DNA from: Cinclus cinclus
Taxonomy: Eukaryota > Chordata > Aves > Passeriformes > Cinclidae
Assembly: GCF_963662255.1 (NCBI RefSeq)
Contig: NW_026912214.1
Location: forward strand, 186,001-250,000
Length of the DNA: 64,000 nucleotides
Reading direction: 5' to 3'
Each line of letters begins with the position of its first letter. The first letter of the stretch is position 1. Positions 10,236 to 23,715 of the stretch are shown here, one piece after another. The position numbers and the translations under genes are program-made. The notes under the pieces were generated by a model. The model saw only the letters and a program-made list of their open reading frames with translations. It did no database searches and was not told the DNA's origin.

Positions 10236-12657
10236 GTCACAATGGTTCCTTGCTTCTCTTAACCTCTGTGGTGTCACAATGCATCCCATGGCCTTTTAGG
10301 CCACTTGATGTCACAATGAATCATTTGATTCTTGGCCTCCATGGTGTCATAATGGTTCCTTGTTTCTATTGGGCCCCATGCTGTCACAATTCATCCCCGG
10401 CCCTTTTACGCCCCCTGGTGTCAAATGGGATCCTGGGATTTTTAGCCTCCTTTGGGTCACAATGGATCCTTGCTTCTCTTAACCCCTGTGCTGTCACAAT
10501 GCATCCCATGCCCTTTTAGGCCACTTGATGTCACAATGAATCATTTGATTCTTGGCCTCCATGGTGGCATAATAGATCCTTGCTTCTATTGGTCCCCGTG
10601 CTGTAACAATCCATCCCTGGCCCTTATTATACCCCCTGGTGCCACAAGGGATCATTAGATTGTTAGCCTGCATTGGGTCACAATGTTTCCTTGCTTCTCT
10701 TAACCTCTGTGGTGTCACAATGCATTCCAAGCCCTTTTAGGCCACTTGATGTCACAATGAACCATTTGATTCTTGGCCTTCATGGTGTCATAATTGTTCC
10801 TTGCTTCTATAGGTCCCCATGCTGTCAGAGTCCATCCGTGGTCCTTTTGCGCCCCCTGGTGTCAAAAGGGATTCTTAGATTGTTAGCCTGCATTGGGTCA
10901 CAATGGTTCCTTGCTTCTCTTAACCCCTGTGGTGTCACAATGCATCCCATGCCCTTTTAGGCCACTTGATGTCACAATGAATCATTTGATTCTTGGCCTC
11001 CATGGTGTCATAATGGTTCCTTGTTTCTATTGGGCCCCATGCCTTCACAATACATCCCTGCCCCTTTTAGGCCCATTGGTGTCAAAAGGGATCATTAGAT
11101 TGTTAGCCTCCATTGGGTCACAATGGATCCTTACTTCTCTTAACCTCTGTGGTGTCACAATGCATCCCATGGCCTTTTAGGCCACTCGATGTCACAATGA
11201 ATCATTTGATTCTTGGCCTCCATGGTGGTGTAATTGTACCAGGTTTTACTTGGGCCCCATGCTTTCACAATTCATCCCTGGCCCTTTTAGGCCCATTGGT
11301 GTCACAAGGGATCATTCGATTGTTAGCCTGCATTGGGTCACAATGGTGCCTTGCTTCTCTTAACCTCTGTGGTGTCACAATGCATCCCATGCCCCTTTAG
11401 GCCACTTGATGTCACAATGAATCATTTGATTCTTGGCGTCCATGGTGTCATAATGGTTCCTTGTTTCTATTGGGCCCCATGCTGTCACAATTCATCCCTG
11501 GCCCTTTTACGCCCCCTGGTGTCAAATGGGATCCTGGGATTATTAGCCTCCATTGGGTCACAATGGATCCTTACTTCTCTTAACCTCTGTGCTGTCACAA
11601 TGCATCCCATGCCCTTTTAGGCCACTTGATGTCACAATGAATCATTTGATTCTTGGCCTCCACGGTGGCATAACAGATACTTGCTTCTATTGGTCCCCGT
11701 GCTGTAACAATCCATCCCTGGCCCTTTTTATACCCCCTGGTGCCACAAGGGATCATTAGATTGTTAGCCTGCATTGGGTCACAATGGTTCCTTGCTTCTC
11801 TTAACCTCTGTGGTGTCACAATGCATTCCAAGCCCTTTTAGGCCACTTGGTCTTACAATGAACCATTTGATTCTTGGCCTTCATGGTGTCATAATGGTTC
11901 CTTGCTTCTATAGGTCCCCATGCTGTCAGAGTTCATCCGTGGTCGTTTTGCGACCCCTGGTGTCAAAAGGGATTCTTAGATTGTTAGCCTGCATTGGGTC
12001 ACAATGGTTCCTTGCTTCTCTTAACCCCTGTGGTGTCACAATGCATCCCATGCCCTTTTAGGCCACTTGATGTCACAATGAATCATTTGATTCTTGGCCT
12101 CCATGGTGGCGTAATTGTACCAGGATTTAATTGGGCCCCATGCTTTCACAATACATCCCTGCCCCTTTTAGGCCCATTGGTGTCAAAAGGGATCATTAGA
12201 TTGTTAGCCTGCATTGGGTCACAATGGATCCTTGCTTCTCTTAACCCCTGTGCTTTCACAATGCATCCCATGCCCTTTTAGGCCACATGATGTCACAATG
12301 AATTATTTGATTCTTGGCCTCCATGGCGGCATAATAGATCCTTGCTTCTATTGGTCCCCGTGCTGTAACAATTCATCCCTGGACCTTTTAGGCCCATTGG
12401 TGTCACAAGGGATCATTAGATTGTTAGCCTGCATTGGGTCACAATGGTTCCTTGCTTCTCTTAACCTCTGTGGTGTCACAATGCATCCCATGCCCTTTTA
12501 GGCCACTTGATGTCACAATGAATCATTTGATTCTTGGCCTTCATGGTGTCATAATGGTTCCTTGTTTCTATTGGGCCCCATGCTGTCACAATTCATCCCC
12601 GGCCCTTTTACGCCCCCTGGTGTCAAATGGGATCCTGGGATTATTAGCCTGCATTGG

Positions 12658-12878
12658 GTCACAATGGTTCCTTGCTTCTCTTAACCTCTGTGGTGTCACA
12701 ATGCATCCCATGCCCTTTTAGGCCACTTGATGTCACAATGAATCATTTGATTCTTGGCCTCCACGGTGGCATAATAGATTCTTGCTTCTATTGGTCCCCG
12801 TGCTGTAACAATCCATCCCTGGCCCTTTTTATACCCCCTGGTGCCACAAGGGATCATTAGATTGTTAGCCTGCATTGG
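12658..12878 (+). repeat. Exemplar of monomer subfamily E (221 bp)
   Basis: E shares the AATAGAT..CTATTGGTCCCCGTG subunit 4 with D. Subunit 5 is different: CCCTTTTTATACCCCCTGG, with an extra T that makes the monomer 221 bp. Subunit 6 has GGTGCCACAAGGGATC. The extra base accounts for most of the single-base departures from 220 bp in the window. In most cases E is followed directly by F, forming a linked 441 bp pair. Confidence 0.9.
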
Positions 12879-15628
12879 GTCACAATGGTTCCTTGCTTCT
12901 CTTAACCTCTGTGGTGTCACAATGCATTCCAAGCCCTTTTAGGCCACTTGGTCTTACAATGAACCATTTGATTCTTGGCCTTCATGGTGTCATAATGGTT
13001 CCTTGCTTCTATAGGTCCCCATGGTGTCAGAGTTCATCCGTGGTCGTTTTCCGCCCCCTGGTGTCAAAAGGGATTCTTAGATTGTTAGCCTGCATTGGGT
13101 CACAATGGTTCCTTGCTTCTCTTAACCCCTGTGGTGTCACAATGCATCCCATGGACTTTTAGGCCACTTGATGTCACAATGAATCATTTGATTCTTGGCC
13201 TCCATGGTGGCATAATTGTACCAGGTTTTACTTGGGCCCCATGCTTTCACAATTCATCCCTACCCCTTTTAGGCCCATTGGTGTCACAAGGGATCATTAG
13301 ATTGTTAGCCTGCATTGGGTCACAATGGATCCTTGCTTCTCTTAACCTCTGTGGTGTCACAATGCATCCCATGCCCTTTTAAGCCACATGATGTCACAAT
13401 GAATTATTTGATTCTTGGCCTCCATGGCGGCATAATAGATCCTTGCTTCTATTGGTCCCCGTGCTGTAACAATTCATCCCTGGCCCTTTTAGGCCCATTG
13501 GTGTCACAAGGGATCATTAGATTGTTAGCCTGCATTGGGTCACAATGGTTCCTTGCTTCTCTTAACCTCTGTGGTGTCACAATGCATCCCATGCCTTTTT
13601 AGGCCACTTGATGTCACAATGAATCATTTGATTCTTGGCCTCCATGGTGTCATAATGGTTCCTTGTTTCTATTGGGCCCCATGCTGTCACAATTCATTCC
13701 CTGGCCCTTTTACGCCCCCTGGTGTCAAATGGGATCCTGGTATTTTTAGCCTCCTTTGGGTCACAATGGATCCTTGCTTCTCTTAACCCCTGTGGTGTCA
13801 CAATTAATCCCATGCCCTTTTAGGCCACTTGATGTCACAATGAATCATTTGATTCTTGGCCTCCATGGTGGCATAATAGATCCTTGCTTCTATTGGTCCC
13901 CGTGCTGTAACAATCCATCCCTGGCCCTTATTATACCCCCTGGTGCCACAAGGGATCATTAGATTGTTAGCCTGCATTGGGTCACAATGGTTCCTTGCTT
14001 CTCTTAACCTCTGTGGTGTCACAATGCATTCCAAGCCCTTTTAGGCCACTTGATGTCACAATGAACCATTTGATTCTTGGCCTTCATGGTGTCATAATGG
14101 TTCCTTGCTTCTATAGGTCCCCATGCTGTCAGAGTCCATCCGTGGTCCTTTTGCGCCCACCGGTGTCAAAAGGGATTCTTAGATTGTTAGCCTGCATTGG
14201 GTCACAATGGTTCCTTGCTTCTCTTAACCCCTGTGGTGTCACAATGCATCCCATGGCCTTTTAGGCCACTTGATGTCACAATGAATCATTTGATTCTTGG
14301 CCTCCATGGTGTCATAATGGTTCCTTGTTTCTATTGGGCCCCATGCCTTCACAATACATCCCTGCCCCTTTTAGGCCCCTTGGTGTCAAAAGGGATCATT
14401 AGATTGTTAGCCTCCATTGGGTCACAATGGATCCTTACTTCTCTTAACCTCTGTGGTGTCACAATGCATCCCATGCCCTTTTAGGCCACTTGATGTCACA
14501 ATGAATCATTTGATTCTTGGCCTCCATGGTGGTGTAATTGTACCAGGTTTTACTTGGGCCCCATGCTTTCACAATTCATCCCTGGCCCTTTTAGGCCCAT
14601 TGGTGTCACAAGGGATCATTAGATTGTTAGCCTGCATTGGGTCACAATGGATCCTTGCTTCTCTTAACCTCTGTGGTGTCACAATGCATCCCATGCCCTT
14701 TTAGGCCACTTGATGTCACAATGAATCATTTGATTCTTGGCCTCCATGGCGGCATAATAGATCCTTGCATCTATTGGTCCCCATGCTGTCAGAGTTCATC
14801 CGTGGTCCTTTTGCGCACCCGGGTGTCAAAAGTGGTTCTTAGATTGTTAGCCTGCATTGGGTCACAATGGATCCTTGCTTCTCTTAACCCCTGTGGTGTC
14901 ACAATGCATCCCATGCCCTTTTAGGCCACTTGATGTCACAATGAATCATTTGATTCTTGGCCTCCATGGTGGCATAATTGTACCAGGTTTTAATTGGGCC
15001 CCATGCTTTCACAATTCATCCCTGCCCCTTTTAGGCCCATTGGTGTCAAAAGGGATCATTAGATTGTTAGCCTGCATTGGGTCACAATGGATCCTTGCTT
15101 CTCTTAACCCCTGTGCTGTCACAATGCATCCCATGCCCTTTTAGGCAACATGATGTCACAATGAATTATTTGATTCTTGGCCTCCATGGCGGCATAATAG
15201 ATCCTTGCTTCTATTGGTCCCCGTGCTGTAACAATTCATCCCTGGCCCTTTTAGGCCCATTGGTGTCACAAGGGATCATTAGATTGTTAGCCTGCATTGG
15301 GTCACAATGGTGCCTTGCTTCTCTTAACCTCTGTGGTTTCACAATGCATCCCATGCCCTTTTAGGCCACTTGATGTCACAATGAATCATTTGATTCTTGG
15401 CCTCCATGGTGTCATAATGGTTCCATGTTTCTATTGGGCCCCATGCTGTCACAATTCATCCCTGGCCCTATTACGCCCCCTGGTGTCAAATGGGATCCTG
15501 GGATTATTAGCCTCCATTGGGTCACAATGCATCCTTGCTTCTCTTAACCCCTGTGGTGTCACAATGCATCCCATGCCCTTTTAGGCCACTTGATGTCACG
15601 ATGAATCATTTGATTCTTGGCCTCCACG

Positions 15629-18600
15629 GTGGCATAATAGATCCTTGTTTCTATTGGTCCCCGTGCTGTAACAATCCATCCCTGGCCCTTTTTATACCCC
15701 CTGGTGCCACAAGGGATCATTAGATTGTTAGCCTGCATTGGGTCACAATGGTTCCTTGCTTCTCTTAACCTCTGTGGTGTCACAATGCATTCCAAGCCCT
15801 TTTAGGCCACTTAGTCTTACAATGAACCATTTGATTCTTGGCCTTCATGGTGTCATAATGGTTCCTTGCTTCTATAGGTCCCCATGGTGTCAGAGTCCAT
15901 CCGTGGTCCTTTTGCGCCCCCTGGTGTCAAAAGGGATTCTTAGATTGTTAGCCTGCATTGGGTCACAATGGTTCCTTGCTTCTCTTAACCTCTGTGCTGT
16001 CACAATGCATCCCATGACCTTTTAGGCCACTTGATGTCACAATGAATCATTTGATTCTTGGCCTCCATGGTGGTGTAATTGTACCAGGTTTTACTTGGGC
16101 CCCATGCTTTCACAATTCATCCCTGGCCCTTTTAGGCCCATGGTGCCACAAGGGATCATTAGATTGTTAGCCTGCATTGGGTCACAATGGTGCCTTGCTT
16201 CTCTTAACCTCTGTGGTGTCACAATGCATCCCATGCCCTTTTAGGCCACTTGATGTCACAATGAATCATTTGATTCTTGGCCTCCATGGTGTCATAATGG
16301 TTCCTTGTTTCTATTGGGCCCCATGCTGTCACAATTCATCCCTGGCCCTTTTACGCCCCCTGGTGTCAAATGGGATCCTGGGATTATTAGCCTCCATTGG
16401 GTCACAATGCATCCTTGCTTCTCTTAACCCCTGTGGTGTCACAATGCATCCCATGCCCTTTTAGGCCACTTGATGTCACAATGAATCATTTGATTCTTGG
16501 CCTCCACGGTGGCATAATAGGTCCTTGCTTCTATTGGACCCCGTGCTGTAACAATCCATCCCTGGCCCTTTTAGGCCCATTGGTGTCACAAGGGATCATT
16601 AGATTGTTAGCCTGCATTGGGTCACAATGGTTCCTTGCTTCTCTTAACCTCTGTGGTGTCACAATGCATCCCATGCCCTTTTAGGCCACTTGATGTCACA
16701 ATGAATTATTTGATTCTTGGCCTCCATGGTGTCATAATGGTTCCTTGTTTCTATTGGGCCCCATGCCTTCACAATACATCCCTGCCCCTTTTAGGCGCAT
16801 TGGTGTCAAAAGGGATCAATAGATTGTTAGCCTCCATTGGGTCACAATGGATCCTTACTTCTCTTAACCCCTGGGCTGTCACAATGCATCCCATACCCTT
16901 TTAGGCCGCATGACGTCACAATGAATCATTTGATTCTTGGCCTCCATGGCGGCATAATAGATCCTTGCATCTATAGGTCCCCATGCTGTCAGAGTTCATC
17001 CGTGGTCCTTTTGCGCACCCGGGTGTCAAAAGTGATTCTTAGATTGTTAGCCTGCATTGGGTCACAATGGATCCTTGCTTCTCTTAACCCCTGTGGTGTC
17101 ACAATGCATCCCATGCCCTTTTAGGCCACTTGATGTCACAATGAATCATTTGATTCTTGGCCTCCATGGTGGCATAATTGTACCAGGTTTTAATTGGGCC
17201 CCATGCTTTCACAATTCATCCCTGCCCCTTTTAGGCCCATTGGTGTCAAAAGGGATCATTAGATTGTTAGCCTGCATTGGGTCACAATGGATCCTTGCTT
17301 CTCTTAACCCCTGTGCTGTCACAATGCATCCCATGCCCTTTTAGGCCACATGATGTCACAATGAATTATTTGATTCTTGGCCTCCATGGCGGCATAATAG
17401 ATCCTTGATTCTATTGGTCCCCGTGCTGTAACAATTCATCCCTGGCCCTTTTAGGCCCATTGGTGTCACAAGGGATCATTAGATTGTTAGCCTGCATTGG
17501 GTCACAATGGTTCCTTGCTTCTCTTAACCTCTGTGGTGTCACAATGCATCCCATGCCCTTTTAGGCCACTTGATGTCACAATGAATCATTTGATTCTTGG
17601 CCTCCATGGTGTCATAATGGTTCCTTGTTTCTATTGGGCCCCATGCCTTCACAATACATCCCTGCCCCTTTTAGGCGCATTGGTGTCAAAAGGGATCATT
17701 AGATTGTTAGCCTCCATTGGGTCACAATGGATCCTTACTTCTCTTAACCCCTGGGCTGTCACAATGCATCCCATACCCTTTTAGGCCGCATGACGTCACA
17801 ATGAATCATTTGATTCTTGGCCTCCATGGCGGCATAATAGATCCTTGCATCTATAGGTCCCCATGCTGTCAGAGTTCATCCGTGGTCCTTTTGCGCACCC
17901 GGGTGTCAAAAGTGATTCTTAGATTGTTAGCCTGCATTGGGTCACAATGGATCCTTGCTTCTCTTAACCCCTGTGGTGTCACAATGCATCCCATGCCCTT
18001 TTAGGCCACTTGATGTCACAATGAATCATTTGATTCTTGGCCTCCATGGTGGCATAATTGTACCAGGTTTTAATTGGGCCCCATGCTTTCACAATTCATC
18101 CCTGCCCCTTTTAGGCCCATTGGTGTCAAAAGGGATCATTAGATTGTTAGCCTGCATTGGGTCACAATGGATCCTTGCTTCTCTTAACCCCTGTGCTGTC
18201 ACAATGCATCCCATGCCCTTTTAGGCCACATGATGTCACAATGAATTATTTGATTCTTGGCCTCCATGGCGGCATAATAGATCCTTGCTTCTATTGGTCC
18301 CCGTGCTGTAACAATTCATCCCTGGCCCTTTTAGGCCCATTGGTGTCACAAGGGATCATTAGATTGTTAGCCTGCATTGGGTCACAATGGTGCCTTGCTT
18401 CTCTTAACCTCTGTGGTTTCACAATGCATCCCATGCCCTTTTAGGCCACTTGATGTCACAATGAATCATTTGATTCTTGGCCTCCATGGTGTCATAATGG
18501 TTCCTTGTTTCTATTGGGCCCCATGCTGTCACAATTCATCCCTGGCCCTATTACGCCCCCTGGTGTCAAATGGGATCCTGGGATTATTAGCCTCCATTGG

Positions 18601-20066
18601 GTCACAATGCATCCTTGCTTCTCTTAACCCCTGTGGTGTCACAATGCATCCCATGCCCTTTTAGGCCACTTGATGTCACAATGAATCATTTGATTCTTGG
18701 CCTCCACGGTGGCATAATAGATCCTTGTTTCTATTGCTCCCCGTGCTGTAACAATCCATCCCTGGCCCTTTTTAACCCCCTGGTGCCACAAGGGATCATT
18801 AGATTGTTAGCCTGCATTGGGTCACAATGGTTCCTTGCTTCTCTTAACCTCTGTGGTGTCACAATGCATTCCAAGCCCTTTTAGGCCACTTGGTCTTACA
18901 ATGAACCATTTGATTCTTGGCCTTCATGGTGTCATAATGGTTCCTTGCTTCTATAGGTCCCCATGCTGTCAGAGTCCATCCGTGGTCCTTTTGCGCCCCC
19001 TGGTGTCAAAAGGGATTCTTAGATTGTTAGCCTGCATTGGGTCACAATGGTTCCTTGCTTCTCTTAACCCCTGTGCTGTCACAATGCATCCCATGACCTT
19101 TTAGGCCTCTTGATGTCACAATGAATCATTTGATTCTTGGCCTCCATGGTGGTGTAATTGTACCAGGTTTTACTTGGGCCCCATGCTTTCACAATTCATG
19201 CCTGGCCCTTTTAGGCCCATTGGTGTCACAAGGGATCATTAGATTGTTAGCCTGCATTGGGTCACAATGGTGCCTTGCTTCTCTTAACCTCTGTGGTGTC
19301 ACAATGCATCCCATGCCCTTTTAGGCCACTTGATGTCACATTGAATCATTTGATTCTTGGCCTCCATGGTGTCATAATGGTTCCTTGTTTCTATTGGGCC
19401 CCATGCCTTCACAATACATCCCTGCCCCTTTTAGGCGCATTGGTGTCAAAAGGAATCATTAGATTGTTAGCCTCCATTGGGTCACAATGGATCCTTACTT
19501 CTCTTAACCCCTGGGCTGTCACAATGCATCCCGTACCCTTTTAGGCCGCGTGACGTCACAATGAATTATTTGATTCTTGGCCTCCATGGCGGCATAATAG
19601 ATCCTTGCTTCTATTGGTCCCCGTGCTGTAACAATCCAACCCTGGCCCTTTTAGGCCCATTGGTGTCACAAGGGATCATTAGATTGTTAGCCTGCATTGG
19701 GTCACAATGGTTCCTTGCTTCTCTTAACCTCTGTGCTGTCACAATGCATCCCATGCCCTTTTAGGCCACTTGATGTCACAATGAATCATTTGATTCTTGG
19801 CCTCCATGGTGTCATAATGGTTCCTTGTTTCTATTGGGCCCCATGCTGTCACAATTCATCCCTGGCCCTTTTACGCCCCCTGGTGTCAAATGGGATCCTG
19901 GGATTATTAGCCTCCATTGGGACACAATGCATCCTTGCTTCTCTTAACCCCTGTGGTGTCACAATGCATCCCATGCCCTTTTAGGCCACTTGATGTCACA
20001 ATGAATCATTTGATTCTTGGCCTCCATGGTGTCATAATGGTTCCTTGTTTCTATTGGGCCCCATGC
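15629..20066 (+). repeat. Second, partial copy of the 15,628 bp unit
   Basis: This stretch matches 1-4438 base by base with only scattered differences. Those I noticed are 4266 (T) against 19894 (A), CCACTTG against CCTCTTG near 3480/19108, and a CTACTATT/CTTCTATT difference near 2661/18289. The match ends at 20067, where an A-type monomer in copy 1 (TGTCACAATTC) is replaced by a B-type one (CTTCACAATAC). The end therefore lies inside a monomer, at the subunit 4/5 junction. Confidence 0.9.
16558..18317 (+). repeat. 880 bp tetramer duplication, second occurrence
   Basis: This is the counterpart of 930-2689 at an offset of 15,628 bp. The two tetramers here retain the same private differences from each other as in the first occurrence (GATCAATAG in the first, GATCATTAG in the second). 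This shows that the pair was copied as a block. Confidence 0.88.
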
Positions 20067-21463
20067 CTTCACAATACATCCCTGCCCCTTTTAGGCGCCT
20101 TGGTGTCAAAAGGGATCATTAGATTGTTAGCCTCCATTGGGTCACAATGGATCCTTACTTCTCTTAGCCTCTGTGGTGTCACAATGCATCCCATGGCCTT
20201 TTAGGCCACTTGATGTCACAATGAATCATTTGATTCTTGGCCTCCAAGGTGGCATAATTGTACCAGGTTTTACTTGGGCCCCATGCTTTCACAATTCATC
20301 CCTGCCCCTTTTGGGCCCATTGGTGTCACAAGGGATCATTAGATTGTTAGCCTGCATTGGGTCACAATGGATCCTTGCTTCTCTTAACCCCTGTGGTGTC
20401 ACAATGCATCCCATGCCCTTTTAGGCCACTTGATGTCACAATGAATCATTTGATTCTTGGCCTCCATGGTGTCATAATGGTTCCTTGTTTCTATTGGGAC
20501 CCATGCTGTCACAATTCATCCCTGGCCCTTTTACGCCCCCTGGTGTCAAATGGGATCCTGGGATTTTTAGCCTGCATTGGGTCACAATGGATCCTTGCTT
20601 CTCATAACCCCTGTGCTGTCACAATGCATCCCATGCCCTTTTAGGCCACTTGATGTCACAATGAATCATTTGATTCTTGGCCTCCATGGCGGCATAATAC
20701 ATACTTGCTTCTATTGGTCCCCGTGCTGTAACAATCCATCCCTGGCCCTTTTTATACCCCCTGGTGCCACAAGGGATCATTAGATTGTTAGCCTGCATTG
20801 GGTCACAATGGTTCCTTGCTTCTCTTAACCTCTGTGGTGTCACAATGCATTCCAAGCCCTTTTAGGCCACTTGGTCTTACAATGAACCATTTGATTCTTG
20901 GCCTTCATGGTGTCATAATGGTTCCTTGCTTCTATAGGTCCCCATGCTGTCAGAGTTCATCCGTGGTCCTTTTGCGCCCCCTGGTGTCAAAAGGGATTCT
21001 TAGATTGTTAGCCTGCATTGGGTCTCAATGGTTCCTTGCTTCTCTTAACCTCTGTGGTGTCACAATGCATCCCATGCCCTTTTAGGCCACTTGATGTCAC
21101 AATGAATCATTTGATTCTTGGCCTCCATGGTGGTGTAATTGTACCAGGTTTTACTTGGGCCCCATGCTTTCACAATTCATCCCTGGCCCTTTTAGGCCCA
21201 TTGGTGTCACAAGGGATCATTAGATTGTTAGCCTGCATTGGGTCACAATGGTTCCTTGCTTCTCTTAAGCTCTGTGCTGTCACAATGAATCCCATGCCCT
21301 TTTAGGCCACTTGATGTCACAATGAATCATTTGATTCTTGGCCTCCATGGTGTCATAATGGTTCCTTGTTTCTATTGGGCCCCATGCCTTCACAATTCAT
21401 CCCTGGCCCTTTTACGCCCCCTGGTGTCAAATGGGATCCTGGGATTATTAGCGTCCATTGGGT
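20067..21463 (+). repeat. Rearranged satellite segment between long repeats
   Basis: Monomer order is B, C, A, E, F, C, A. The first five resemble 4659-5610 at an offset of about 15,408 bp, but they lack several private changes of that region (for example CCTGCCGC and CATTATATTG). They may therefore represent the less altered version. Private changes here include GGGACCCATGC near 20497, GGGTCTCAATGG near 21022 and GTCACAATGAATCCC near 21282. Nothing other than satellite is present. Confidence 0.8.
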
Positions 21464-23715
21464 CACAATGCATCCTTGCTTCTCTTAACCCCTGTGGTGT
21501 CACAATGCATCCCATGCCCTTTTAGGCCACTTGATGTCACAATGAATCATTTGATTCTTGGCCTCCATGGTGTCATAATGGTTCCTTGTTTCTATTGGGC
21601 CCCATGCTGTCACAATTCATCCCTGGCCCTTTTACGCCCTATGGTGTCAAATGGGATCCTGGGATTATTAGCCTCCATTGGGTCACAATGCATCCTTGCT
21701 TCTCTTAACCCCTGTGGTGTCACAATGCATCCCATGGCCTTTTAGGCCACTTGATGTCACAATGAATCATTTGATTCTGGGACTCCATGGTGTCATAATG
21801 GTTCCTTGTTTCTATTGGGCCCCATGCCTTCACAATACATCCCTGCCGCTTTTAGGCGCCTTGGTGTCAAAAGGGATCATTATATTGTTAGCCTGCTTTG
21901 GGTCACAATGGATCCTTACTTCTCTTAGCCTCGGTGGTGTCACAATGCATCCCATGGCCTTTTAGGCCACTTGATGTCACAATGAATCAATTGATTCTTG
22001 GCCTCCAAGGTGGCATAATTGTACCAGGTTTTACTTGGGCCCCATGCTTTCACAATTCATCCCTGCCCCTTTTAGGCCCATTGGTGTCACAAGGGATCAT
22101 TAGATTGTTAGCCTGCATTGGGTCACAATGGATCCTTGCTTCTCTTAACCCCTGTGGTGTCACAATGCATCCCATGCCCTTTTAGGCCACTTGATGTCAC
22201 AATGAATCATTTGATTCTTGGCCTCCATGGTGTCATAATGGTTCCTTGTTTCTTTTGGCCCCATGCTGTCACAATTCATCCCTGGCCCTTTTACGCCCCC
22301 TGGTGTCAAATGGGATCCTGGGATTTTTAGCCTGCATTGGGTCACAATGGATCCTTGCTTCTCATAACCCCTGTGCTGTCACAATGCATCCCATGCCCTT
22401 TTAGGCCACTTGATGTCACAATGAATCATTTGATTCTTGGCCTCCATGGCGGCATAATAGATACTTGCTTCTATTGGTCCCCGTGCTGTAACAATCCATC
22501 CCTGGCCCTTTTTATACCCCCTGGTGCCACAAGGGATCATTAGATTGTTAGCCTGCATTGGGTCACAATGGTTCCTTGCTTCTCTTAACCTCTGTGGTGT
22601 CACAATGCATTCCAAGCCCTTTTAGGCCACTTGGTCTTACAATGAACCATTTGATTCTTGGCCTTCATGGTGTCATAATGGTTCCTTGCTTCTATAGGTC
22701 CCCATGCTGTCAGAGTTCATCCGTGGTCCTTTTGCGCCCCCTGGTATCAAAAGGGATCATTAGATTGTTAGCCTGCTTTGGGTCACAATGGTTCCTTGCT
22801 TCTCTTAACCTCTGTGGTGTCACAATGCATCCCATGCCCTTTTAGGCCTCTTGATGTCACAATGAATCATTTGATTCTTGGCCTCCATGGTGTCATAATG
22901 GTTCCTTGTTTCTATTGGGCCCCATGCTGTCACAATTCATCCCTGGCCCTTTTACGCCCCCTGGTGTCAAATGGGATCCTGGGATTTTTAGCCTCCATTG
23001 GGTCACAATGCATCCTTGCTTCTCTTAACCCCTGTGGTGTCAAAATGCATCCCATGCTCTTTTAGGCCACTTGATGTCACGATGAATCATTTGATTCTTG
23101 GCCTCCACGGTGGCATAATAGATCCTTGCTTCTATTGGTCCCCGTGCTGTAACAATCCATCCCTGGCCCTTTTTATACCCCCTGGTGCCACAAGGGATCA
23201 TTAGATTGTTAGCATGCATTGGGTCACAATGGTTCCTTGCTTCTCTTAACCTCTGTGGTGTCACAATGCATTCCAAGCCCTTTTAGGCCACTTGGTCTTA
23301 CAATGAACCATTTGATTCTTGGCCTTCATGGTGTCATAATGGTTCCTTGCTTCTATAGGTCCCCATGCTGTCAGAGTCCATCCGTGGTCCTTTTGCGCCC
23401 CCTGGTTTCAAAAGGGATTCTTAGATTGTTAGCCTGCATTGGGTCACAATGGTTCCTTGCTTCTCTTAACCCCTGTGCTGTCACAATGCATCCCATGGCC
23501 TTTTAGGCCACTTGATGTCACAATGAATCATTTGATTCTTGGCCTCCATGGTGTCATAATGGTTCCTTGTTTCTATTGGGCCCCATGCCTTCACAATACA
23601 TCCCTGCCCCTTTTAGGCCCCTTGGTGTCAAAAGGGATCATTAGATTGTTAGCCTCCATTGGGTCACAATGGATCCTTACTTCTCTTAACCTCTGTTGTG
23701 TCACAATGCATCCCA
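21464..23715 (+). repeat. 2 kb recurring segment, copy 3 (extended)
   Basis: It matches copy 1 at +17,169 bp and continues about 240 bp further, to roughly 6548/23717. It shares GCTC and GTCACGATG with copy 1, not copy 2, so it groups with copy 1 over its right part. The monomer just before it (near 21242) resembles the one before copy 2 (near 7595), suggesting a mosaic origin. Its right end falls at the same place, within a few bases, as the start of the 19,637 bp repeat. Confidence 0.88.

Larger units (their letters stand above)
9135..14640 (+). repeat. Run of five 1,101 bp pentamer higher-order repeats
   Basis: Five consecutive pentamers start at 9135, 10236, 11337, 12438 and 13539. The first four are 1,101 bp; the fifth is 1,102 bp because one monomer has an extra T (ATTCATTCCC). 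The first three monomers are always A, E, F. The last two are C, D in pentamers 1, 3 and 4 and B, C in pentamers 2 and 5. The single extra base comes from the 221 bp E monomer. This is the most regular short HOR in the window. Parts of the same order (A, E, F) occur at 4953, 5613, 8475 and elsewhere, so it may be the older background from which the long units were assembled. Confidence 0.9.
1..15628 (+). repeat. 15,628 bp higher-order unit (71 monomers)
   Basis: Position 1 and position 15629 start the same sequence, and the match runs on for 4.4 kb. The interval holds 71 monomer steps (15,620 bp). Eleven 221 bp and three 219 bp steps give a net +8, which explains the 15,628 bp exactly. The true left end may lie before the window. 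Internally it contains the 880 bp tetramer duplication, two copies of a 2 kb segment and the pentamer run. Confidence 0.9.
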
